The notes beneath the pieces were generated by a model. That model was not told the origin of the DNA. It worked only from the letters and a program-made list of their open reading frames with translations, and did no database searches. A DNA stretch of 64,000 bases from an uncultured Opitutia bacterium (lineage in GTDB: Bacteria > Verrucomicrobiota > Verrucomicrobiia > Opitutales > Opitutaceae): the NCBI GenBank assembly GCA_903820035.1, contig CAIJFT010000037.1, forward strand, positions 1 to 64,000, given 5' to 3'. The position numbers were made by a program, and so were the translations under genes. Positions 56,717-64,000 of this stretch are shown here, one piece after another (the first letter of the stretch is position 1; every line of letters starts with the position of its first letter).

Positions 56717-58507
56717 CTATTTTGCGCGTTCGAGTCGCTCCAGCGCGGCGAGGTTCGCGAGGCACACTTTGTTGCCCGGTTCCAGCCAGAGGGCGCGCGC
56801 GAAGAGTCGGCGAGACTCCGCGTACTCGCCGCGGTTGCCGATGAGCAAGCCAAGGGCGGTGTAGTCGGCGACGGTCCAGCCGTCGTACTTGATGGCCAGC
56901 TCGTAGTGGCGGCGCGCGTCGGCCGGGCGGTTGATCTTTTGGTAGAGCGAGCCAAGTTCCCGGTGGAGGCCGGCCGACCGCGGGGTTAATTTCAGTGCTT
57001 TCTCAAACCACGGGAGCGCTTGGGCGAAGTCGTCGCGCAGGGTCCAATAGGAACCGAGGTTGCTGTAAAGGGCGGCGTTATCCGGCTCAAACCGGATCGT
57101 CCGTTCAAGAATGAGCCGAGCCTCGTCAAAGTTTTGCCGGCGCAGGGCGATAATGGCGAGTTGCGTGTGGGCGTTGATGTAGTCCGGTTCGCGCTCGATG
57201 GCCAAGCGGTACTGCGCGATGACGTCGGCCTCCGGCCGTCCGGCGGCCTGCAAGGCCACGCCGTACAGGTAGCGGATCGAGGCGTTGTCTTCGCCGGCAG
57301 CCAGACTGCGCTCGTAAAGCTGCACACTGTTCGTCCACGCGGTTACTTGACGCTGGGTCAGGAAAAAACACGCGGCCAGCGCAAGGCCCGCCGCACTTAT
57401 CGCCAGTTTTTGCCGGCGCGGTGAAGATTGGACCCGGTCGCCGACGATCCAGGCGGCGGCGGTGAGCACTCCGAGCATGGGAACGTACATGTAGCGGTCC
57501 GCCATCGCTTGGGCGCCGACCTGCACGATGCCGATGACGGGAACCAATGTGCCCAAAAACCAGAGCCAGCCGAAAACCAGCGGCCGTTGGGTGCGGCGTT
57601 GGGTCCAGACCAGCGCGGAGAACCCGAGGAGCAGCAGTAAGGCGCCGACCCAGATCCAGACCGGCCAGTATCCGGGGTGTTGATAGAGCGGGCTCAGGGA
57701 TTGGGGCCAGGCGGTCTTCCCGAGATAGCGCACATAGGAAACCACCGCGTTGGCCAGGCGGGCGCTCATCGGGATGCGCTCCGCGTAGTTGGCTGCGCCG
57801 GACGAGTATTGGACCACGAAGGTCACCACACTTTGGGCGAGTACAATGGCGAAGAGCGGGAGTTTCTCCCCGATCAGGCGACGCCAAGGCAGCTCGGGCC
57901 AGCGTTGGAGCGGCCAGAAATCCAGCAACAGCAGGGTGGCGGGGAATGTCACCGCCATTGGTTTGGCGAGCAACGCCAGGGCAAGGCAGAACGCCACCGC
58001 GGCGTAGCGCCACGCCGAGGGGCGCTCCCGCCAGCGGTGATAGGCGGCGAAACCGAGCAGCCAGAAAAAAGTGCAAAGCAGGTCCTTTCTTTCCGAGATC
58101 CAGGCCACTGATTCGACGTGGAGTGGATGCAGGGCGAAGAGTGCGGCGACCAAGGCTGGACGCCAAAGCGCACCGGTAAACCGCCGCCAAACCAGGAAGA
58201 CCAAGAGGGTGTTGAGCGAGTGCCAGCCCACATTCTCCCAGTGCATCGGCCCCGGCGTTACGCCGAAGAGGTCGCAGTCCAGCATGTGGGAGATCGAGGT
58301 GAGGGGGTGCCAGTTGCTGGAGTGGATCGCGGTGGCGACCCACGTGAGCGAAACGGCCCGCACGCCCCGGTTGATCATGGGCGCGTATTCGACGTAAGCG
58401 TCGTCGTCGAGATTGACGAATTGGCATTCGCCGGCGTGGCGAAATGCGGTCGCGGTCACGGCGATCAGAGCCAAGCCGAGCCAAAATGCAGGCGGGAGGC
58501 GGCGCAT
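56717..58507 (-). CDS. Integral membrane protein with C-terminal TPR repeats (TMTC/O-mannosyltransferase-like)
   Basis: FVNLDDDAYVEYAPMI, HPLTSISHMLDCDLFGVTPGPMHWENVGWHSLNTLLVFLVWRR, LFALHPLHVESVAWISERKDLL; C-terminal TPR pattern (ALYSNLGSYWTLRDDFAQALPWFEKALKL). Confidence 0.88.
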   Translation of the reverse strand: MRRLPPAFWLGLALIAVTATAFRHAGECQFVNLDDDAYVEYAPMINRGVRAVSLTWVATAIHSSNWHPLTSISHMLDCDLFGVTPGPMHWENVGWHSLNTLLVFLVWRRFTGALWRPALVAALFALHPLHVESVAWISERKDLLCTFFWLLGFAAYHRWRERPSAWRYAAVAFCLALALLAKPMAVTFPATLLLLDFWPLQRWPELPWRRLIGEKLPLFAIVLAQSVVTFVVQYSSGAANYAERIPMSARLANAVVSYVRYLGKTAWPQSLSPLYQHPGYWPVWIWVGALLLLLGFSALVWTQRRTQRPLVFGWLWFLGTLVPVIGIVQVGAQAMADRYMYVPMLGVLTAAAWIVGDRVQSSPRRQKLAISAAGLALAACFFLTQRQVTAWTNSVQLYERSLAAGEDNASIRYLYGVALQAAGRPEADVIAQYRLAIEREPDYINAHTQLAIIALRRQNFDEARLILERTIRFEPDNAALYSNLGSYWTLRDDFAQALPWFEKALKLTPRSAGLHRELGSLYQKINRPADARRHYELAIKYDGWTVADYTALGLLIGNRGEYAESRRLFARALWLEPGNKVCLANLAALERLERAK

Positions 58508-58691
58508 GGGGGCGGTATCGGTCTAGCGGCCGTTACGGTGCGCGAGGGCCGCGGTGAATTTCGATTTGCCTGTGGTCGGATCGGGCCTCTCTTCTCCACG
58601 TTCGTATGACATTCGGGTTGAAATTTCGCTTTGGCTCGGGGCAGGGCAAGAAAATCTCGGTCCGGCTGACGTGGCGCGCGGGCCAATACCT

Positions 58692-59432
58692 ATGATCAAC
58701 GGTAAAAAAATAGCGGTCGTCTTCCCCGCCTATAATGCGGAGCTGACGCTGGCGCAGACTTATCGTGAGGTTCTCGCGCAGGGAGTGGTGGACCACGTGC
58801 TCTTGGTCGACGATCGGAGCCGGGATGGTACGGTCGCGCTTGCGCGGACCCTGCCCGGGATCGAGGTGATTGAACACGACCGCAACCGCGGCTACGGGGG
58901 AAATCAAAAGACCTGCTATCGCGCCGCGCTGGCCCGCGGGGCGGACGTCGTCGTGATGGTGCACCCGGACTACCAATATACCCCGCGCCTGATTACGGCA
59001 CTCTCCAGCATCATTGCTTTCGAGGTGTATCCCTGCTCCCTGGGTTCGCGGATTCTGGGGGGGCGCGCCCGCCACGGCGGCATGCCCTGGTGGCGATATG
59101 TGAGCAATCGGTTGCTCACGCTTTTCCAGAATGTGGTGCTGGGCGCCAAGCTTTCCGAATACCACACGGGATACCGCGCGTTCTCGCGGCGGATTCTTGA
59201 AGAGGCGCCGCTGGAGGATTTTGATGACGACTTCATTTTCGACAACCAGATGCTCGTCTGGATTCTGGGTCGGGGCTACGGCATCGGCGAGGTGACCTGT
59301 CCGACGAAGTATTTTGCCGAGGCCAGTTCCATCAGCTTCAGCCGATCGGTAAAATACGGGCTGGGCTGCCTCCGCGTGGCACTGGCGCATCGCCTCAATC
59401 CGCGGGCGGCGACCCGGCGGGCCAAGGCGTGA
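58692..59432 (+). CDS. Glycosyltransferase family 2
   Basis: IAVVFPAYNAELTLAQTYREV..DHVLLVDDRSRDGTVALAR, NRGYGGNQKTCYRAALARGADVVVMVHPDYQY. Confidence 0.93.
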   Translation: MINGKKIAVVFPAYNAELTLAQTYREVLAQGVVDHVLLVDDRSRDGTVALARTLPGIEVIEHDRNRGYGGNQKTCYRAALARGADVVVMVHPDYQYTPRLITALSSIIAFEVYPCSLGSRILGGRARHGGMPWWRYVSNRLLTLFQNVVLGAKLSEYHTGYRAFSRRILEEAPLEDFDDDFIFDNQMLVWILGRGYGIGEVTCPTKYFAEASSISFSRSVKYGLGCLRVALAHRLNPRAATRRAKA

Positions 59433-59495
59433 TGCCGGCCCGAGCTTGTAGCGGTGTGCCCGGGCGGCCGCGGCGGCAGGACAATTTTAGGGGTG

Positions 59496-59846
59496 ATGGT
59501 GACGAAGATTGCAGAGGACGGTCGGAGCCGTTTACTGGTCCCGAAATTGAAGCCGACGAACTCTCAGGCGCTCCCGAAGGAAGCCACCCACACCGAGCTT
59601 GCGCTTGAGGGGAGGTGGCGGGTCGTGGTCGTCAACGATCCGGTCAACCTCATGTCATACGTCGTGTTGGTCTTTAAGAAAGTCCTCGGCTTCGACGAAA
59701 CCACCGCCCGACGCAAGATGCTCGAAGTGCACGAGCTCGGGCGCTCGATGGTCTGGAGCGGACTCCGCGAGAAAGCCGAGGCGTACGCCTTCACCCTGCA
59801 GCAATGGCACCTTCACGCGATTCTTGAGCCCGATGAAACGCATTGA
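59496..59846 (+). CDS. clpS: ATP-dependent Clp protease adaptor
   Basis: WRVVVVNDPVNLMSYVVLVFKKVLGFDETTARRKMLEVHELGRSMVWSGLREKAEAYAFTLQQWHLHAILEP. Confidence 0.93.
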   Translation: MVTKIAEDGRSRLLVPKLKPTNSQALPKEATHTELALEGRWRVVVVNDPVNLMSYVVLVFKKVLGFDETTARRKMLEVHELGRSMVWSGLREKAEAYAFTLQQWHLHAILEPDETH

Positions 59847-60294
59847 GGTCAAACTCGCGCTGACGGTCGTGGCCCCGCTCCTCGATGTCGTGAAGGAACT
59901 GGCCGACAGCCTCCGCTCCCGGCCGGCGGGACCGTCGGGGTTGCCCGATGTCGATCTTGATTTCAGCGTCGAGTGGAGCCGGGAGCTTGTCGAGGGGCAG
60001 CGCGCCGAGATCGACGCCCTGCTTGGACTCTTCGGCGAAGATTTTTTCAAAGAGGGGGTGGTCGCGTTTGACGATCAAAATGCGGAGCTGATCCTCCGGG
60101 CCTGTGCCGCCATCCGGCTGCGGCTGCGGGAAACGTTGCTGAAGCCGATGGGCGACGAGGCGCTCGAGACGGGCGATATCGATCTGGGCAAGCTGACTCT
60201 GGCGGTGCGGCGGGCGTTTATGTGCTATCTTTTTCTCGCGACCTTGCAGGAACTCATCATCCAGCACCTCGACGAAACCATCCTCGGCGGATAG
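59833..60294 (+). CDS. DUF2017-like protein
   Basis: Starts inside clpS (14-nt overlap, different frame); all-helical 153 aa ending RRAFMCYLFLATLQELIIQHLD. Confidence 0.7.
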   Translation: MKRIEVKLALTVVAPLLDVVKELADSLRSRPAGPSGLPDVDLDFSVEWSRELVEGQRAEIDALLGLFGEDFFKEGVVAFDDQNAELILRACAAIRLRLRETLLKPMGDEALETGDIDLGKLTLAVRRAFMCYLFLATLQELIIQHLDETILGG

Positions 60295-60307
60295 CGCGGA
60301 TTGGCGT

Positions 60308-60335
60308 TTGACGGAGCGGGCGGGTGGGGTAGGGT
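60308..60335 (+). promoter_or_regulatory. Putative sigma70-type promoter
   Basis: TTGACG (60308-60313), 16-nt spacer, TAGGGT (60330-60335). Confidence 0.4.
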
Positions 60336-60341
60336 GGCAGC

Positions 60342-60480
60342 GACACCCTGCAGCGTTCGAGGTGCTTTCAATAACTGCTCTTTGCCTTAGGAAAATCAAG
60401 GGAGCCAAAACCGTCGTGGATTATGTCAGGCCGTAAACCGGAAGACAGAGGCTGCGGCGGAGGCGCCCACTTTAACTAAA
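60342..60480 (+). ncRNA. Structured RNA candidate, possibly 6S RNA (boundaries approximate)
   Basis: Non-coding gap; 5' CCCTGCAGCGTTCG pairs with 3' GCTGCGGCGG (60344-60353 with 60451-60460); internal hairpin GCTCTTTG..CAAGGGAGC; promoter-like elements just upstream. Confidence 0.4.
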
Positions 60481-60709
60481 AAAGGTCTTGAGCCTTTGGG
60501 CATACGGCGCAGGTGGGGCTGTCATTCTTTTTTCGTCGGTTGTCGGTATCGGCCGAACCGTCGGCCATGGGGATCCGGCACACCCGGACGGCGTGAATGA
60601 TACCAACGATCCCTGGCGTTTGCAGGCTAGACCCGACCGGTGGTCGGGCGCCGGCTCTGCGGGCGGGGGGCGGGGGGTGGGGGGCGTCGGGCGAAGCAAA
60701 AAGGCTAGA

Positions 60710-60780
60710 GCGGTTCCACGATTCCCGTAGCCCCGTTTTCGCCTCGGGCGCAAGCGCGGCTACGGAAAGTTTGGAACCGC
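60710..60780. repeat. 71-bp intergenic inverted repeat
   Basis: GCGGTTCCA-n6-CCGTAGCC ... GGCTACGG-n6-TGGAACCGC. Confidence 0.75.
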
Positions 60781-60876
60781 GCCCACGTTCGATTCCGGCG
60801 GGCGCTGCTCGGTCGGCGCCGGGAAAAGATTGGACGCCGTTAGCGGCCCCCGCTCAGCTCGCTCCCTTCCACACCC

Positions 60877-61215
60877 ATGCCTCCCACCGTCTACTCGATC
60901 ATCCACGTCCTCTCCATTCTCGTTCTCACGGGCTACACCTTCTACGCGTTCGCCGCGGCCCCCGAGTCCCGCAAGCGCGTACTCATGATCACCGGCATTG
61001 CGAGCGTGCTCGCTCTGGTGGGCGGCTTCGGGCTCCAGGCGAAACTCGCCCTTGGCTGGCCGGGTTGGCTCTTCGTCAAAATCGTCTGCTGGCTTACCCT
61101 TTCCGCGCTGGCGGGCTTCGGCTATCGCCGTCGCCAGTCCGCCCCCACCTTGGCCGCCGTCGCCTTTGCCTGCGTCACGGTGGCGGTGGTGATGGTTTAC
61201 GTGCGCCCGTTTTAA
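60877..61215 (+). CDS. Small integral membrane protein
   Basis: 112 aa, four hydrophobic segments (TVYSIIHVLSILVLTGYTFYAF, VLMITGIASVLALVGGFGLQ, WLFVKIVCWLTLSALAGFG, LAAVAFACVTVAVVMVYV). Confidence 0.7.
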   Translation: MPPTVYSIIHVLSILVLTGYTFYAFAAAPESRKRVLMITGIASVLALVGGFGLQAKLALGWPGWLFVKIVCWLTLSALAGFGYRRRQSAPTLAAVAFACVTVAVVMVYVRPF

Positions 61216-61230
61216 GGTTGGCGCATCCCG

Positions 61231-63411
61231 ATGGCCGGTTCGCTTTGCGGGCTGTGGGTGGATGACACCGGCCGCGTCCACACGACGCTGGCGCTGCCTG
61301 ACGGTGGCCGCATCGATCGGGACGGTTCGCTGCGCCCCTTTGCCTGGCTCGCGCGGGGGGCGGAACGCGTGGCATTGCCCGCCGGGGTCACGGTGGAGCC
61401 GTTGCGCGGCGAAGGTTCGTTTGCGCACTTGGCGCACGCGGAGGATATGACGGCCTACGATGCGTTCGCGGCCGCGGCCCGCGCGGCCGGCGGGTTCGAT
61501 GCCATCCGGCCTTTCGAAAACCAGTACCTGCTGCAACAGCGCGAGCGTCTCTACCGTGAACTGACCTTCCCTCAACTCCGTCGCTGCCAGCTTGACATCG
61601 AGGTGGCGTCACCGGCCGGTGGTTTTCCCGACGCCAGCCGCGCCGAGGATCGGGTGCTCGCGATCGGTTTGCGTAGCGGCGGCAAAAATCAACTTCTGCT
61701 CCTGACGGAGCCGACCGACGCGGCGGAAAAGGCGCTTTTGCAGGAGTTCACGGTTGCCCTGCTCGCGGCGGATCCGGACGTCATCGAAGGTCACAATATC
61801 TTCAAGTTCGACCTCGATTACCTGCGCCAGCGTTGCCGGCGGCACAAGGTGCCGTGCGCGTGGGGGCGCTACGGGCAGAAGGCGGCGTTTCGCAACAGCA
61901 AGCTGAAGGTCGCGGAGCGCTGGATCGACTTTACGCGCTGCGACCTTCCCGGGCGCGCAATCGTCGACACCTACCTGCTCGTGCAGCTGTACGACATCAC
62001 CACGCGCGAGATGACGGCGTACGGGCTGAAGGATGCGGCCGTCTACTTCGGCGTCACGGATGAGAGCCATGACCGCACCTATATCCGCGGCGGCGAGATC
62101 CAACAGGTGTTCACCGCGGATCGTGCCCGCTTCTGCGCTTACCTTGAGGACGACTTGCGCGAGACCGAAGGGCTCGCCGACCAGTTGTTGCCCACGTATT
62201 TCGAGCAGGCGCGGACGTTTCCGATTTTGCTGCAGGAAGCGACGCTGCGCGGCGCGACGGCGAAGATCGATCTCCTCTTCCTCGAAGAGTACTATCATGC
62301 GCGGCAGGCGTGTCCGGTGCCGCCGGAGATCCAGCCGTTTGAGGGCGGCTATACCCGGAGTTTTCAGGAGGGCGTGTTCCGCCACGTCCTGCATTTCGAC
62401 GTCGCGTCGCTGTATCCGAGCCTCCTCCTGAGCATCAACCGGAACCCGCGCAACGACACGCTGGGCGTCTTCGTGCCGCTGTTGCGCCGGCTGCGCGAGT
62501 ACCGGCTGAAGTATAAATTGCTCGCCCGGCAGGCGCCGACCGAGGCGGAGCGCGCCGAGGCGCAGGCGCGGCAGACGACGTTCAAGATTCTGATCAATTC
62601 CTTCTACGGCTACCTCGGCTTCTCCGGGGCGCGCTTCGGCGACGGGGAGTTGGCCGCGGAGGTGACGCGGCGCGGGCGTGAGTTGCTGCAGGCGTTGATC
62701 GACGAGTTTGCCCGCCACGGCGGCACGATCCTGGAGGCGGATACGGACGGTATTTATCTATCCTCGGAGAAGTACTATGCTGATCCCGACGCTTTGCTCG
62801 CCCTGGTCGCACCGATTTTGCCGGCAGGCATCGAGCTGGAGTATGACGGACGCTACACGGCGATGTTCTGCTACAAGGCGAAAAACTATGCCCTCTACGA
62901 CGGGGCTAAAATCACGCTCCGCGGCAGTGCGCTCCGCTCGCGTGGGATCGAGCCTTTTCTCAAGCGTCTTTCCGACCAGTTGATCAAGTTTCTCGTCGGC
63001 GCCTCGACGGAATCGCCGGTGGTGGCGTGGGAGGAATACCGGCGGCAGTTGGGCAGTCGGGCGGTGCCGGTGGCGGACCTGGCGAAAAGTGAAACCCTGA
63101 GCCAGAGCCCCGAGGCCTACGAGCGGCTGATGGCCGAGGGCGGCAAGCCGCGCCGGGCGGCCGCCGAGGCGGCGCTGCAACTCTCGCCGCGACCGCGCAT
63201 GGGGGAGCGGGTGAGTTACTACATCACCGCCCGCCTGAAAGGCCGCACCAGCGACTGGCAGCGGGCGCGGGCGCTTGCGGCGTACGATCCCGTCGCCGCG
63301 CCCTACGACCCGGACTATTATCAGGAGAAGCTCGACGACTGGCTGGAGCGTTACGGCGGATTTCTCGGCGCCAAGCCGCCGCCGGCGCAGGAGCAGGGGG
63401 AGTTGTTCTGA
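61231..63411 (+). CDS. Family B DNA polymerase
   Basis: Exo motif QLDIEVAS; EGHNIFKFDLDYL; pol motif A HFDVASLYPSLLLS; motif B KILINSFYGYLGFSGARF; motif C LEADTDGIYLS. Confidence 0.93.
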   Translation: MAGSLCGLWVDDTGRVHTTLALPDGGRIDRDGSLRPFAWLARGAERVALPAGVTVEPLRGEGSFAHLAHAEDMTAYDAFAAAARAAGGFDAIRPFENQYLLQQRERLYRELTFPQLRRCQLDIEVASPAGGFPDASRAEDRVLAIGLRSGGKNQLLLLTEPTDAAEKALLQEFTVALLAADPDVIEGHNIFKFDLDYLRQRCRRHKVPCAWGRYGQKAAFRNSKLKVAERWIDFTRCDLPGRAIVDTYLLVQLYDITTREMTAYGLKDAAVYFGVTDESHDRTYIRGGEIQQVFTADRARFCAYLEDDLRETEGLADQLLPTYFEQARTFPILLQEATLRGATAKIDLLFLEEYYHARQACPVPPEIQPFEGGYTRSFQEGVFRHVLHFDVASLYPSLLLSINRNPRNDTLGVFVPLLRRLREYRLKYKLLARQAPTEAERAEAQARQTTFKILINSFYGYLGFSGARFGDGELAAEVTRRGRELLQALIDEFARHGGTILEADTDGIYLSSEKYYADPDALLALVAPILPAGIELEYDGRYTAMFCYKAKNYALYDGAKITLRGSALRSRGIEPFLKRLSDQLIKFLVGASTESPVVAWEEYRRQLGSRAVPVADLAKSETLSQSPEAYERLMAEGGKPRRAAAEAALQLSPRPRMGERVSYYITARLKGRTSDWQRARALAAYDPVAAPYDPDYYQEKLDDWLERYGGFLGAKPPPAQEQGELF

Positions 63412-63470
63412 AGCGGGAACGCGCGCCCGGCGGATGAGGCCGGAGCGCACGGAGTGAACCGGGGCGGCGT

Positions 63471-64000
63471 TTACGCGGCCCGGTCGGTGACCTTCTCGCG
63501 CGAGAGCAGGGCGAGCATCGAGTCGAGGAGGCCGTTGCCGCCCTGGGCGCCGGTGACCGACACGTCGGGGACAATGCGCACGTTTTTTTCCGCGAGCGTC
63601 TGGGTCAGCTGCATCAACGTGTAGTTTGGGGCGCCGAGCGACCCGACGCCGGCGCGGTAGGCCTCGGCCTTGGCGTTGCCGGTGGCGCGGATGGCCTCGG
63701 CCTCGCCCGCGGCGCGGAGCTTGGCGGACTCGGCCTCGCCGCTCGCGCGCTTGATGGCCGATTGCGCGTGGAGGTCGGCGATGCGCACGCCCTGGTCGGC
63801 GTCGACCATCTGCTGCTGGATGTTCGCGAGCGCGGTGGCGCGCACGAGTTCCTGACGTTGGCGCTGCGCGGCCTCCTGGATTTCGTAGGTCTTCTTTTCC
63901 TCCTCGGCGATTTTGCGGTCGGTCTGGGTTTTCATCAGCTCGACCGGCGGTGTGATGTCGCCGATCAGCGTGTCGATCGCCTGCACATCGTACGCGGCGA
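63471..64000 (-). CDS. SPFH/Band 7 domain protein, C-terminal part (continues beyond window)
   Basis: VQAIDTLIGDITPPVELMKTQTDRKIAEEEKKTYEIQEAAQRQRQELVRATALANIQQQMVDADQGVRIADLHAQSAIKRASGEAESAKLRAAGEAEAIRATGNAKAEAYRAG. Confidence 0.85.
   Translation of the reverse strand, partial: AAYDVQAIDTLIGDITPPVELMKTQTDRKIAEEEKKTYEIQEAAQRQRQELVRATALANIQQQMVDADQGVRIADLHAQSAIKRASGEAESAKLRAAGEAEAIRATGNAKAEAYRAGVGSLGAPNYTLMQLTQTLAEKNVRIVPDVSVTGAQGGNGLLDSMLALLSREKVTDRAA

Noticed and set aside
60421-60460. SRP (4.5S) RNA resemblance (GTCAGGCCG...CCGGAAG...GGCTGC)
   Set aside because: The universally conserved GTCAGGTCCGGAAGGAAGCAGC loop is broken by an insertion; pairing fits the 6S-like or generic sRNA model better
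1-64000. tRNA/rRNA genes, transposases, integrases, or phage genes
   Set aside because: None recognised in the intergenic gaps or ORF translations; no tRNAscan or HMM search could be run

Overview
High-GC bacterial chromosomal window. Gene content (Tat-secreted DUF1501 proteins paired with PSCyt1/PSCyt2/PSD1 proteins, SusC-like TonB receptor, DUF1080, sulfatase) suggests Verrucomicrobiota, probably Opitutaceae-like; this taxonomy is inference. About 50 coding genes are supported. Housekeeping genes include proB, frr, pyrH, trmO, rpmJ/rpmE2, gdh, argA, proS, clpS-DUF2017 and a family-B DNA polymerase. Metabolic loci include a TonB receptor/AbgB-like M20/two gamma-glutamyltransferases locus and a type III PKS/FAD oxidoreductase/methyltransferase triad. 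The most unusual item is a two-gene module at about 24.49-28.66 kb between two paralogous PSD1-DUF1501 loci. It encodes a CesT-like type III secretion chaperone and a 1220-aa protein with a complete Ser/Thr-kinase-like domain and a repetitive Ser/Pro/Gly-rich tail: a candidate orphan T3SS effector-chaperone pair. Other items of interest are a promoter-preceded structured RNA candidate with 6S-like features (about 60342-60480), a dispersed family of REP-like hairpins (CCCtGCGC-N-GCGCaGGG), cysteine-poor ribosomal L36/L31 paralogs side by side, and several long intergenic inverted repeats. No tRNA, rRNA, CRISPR array or transposase was recognised. All assignments are by eye from motifs; no database search was run.
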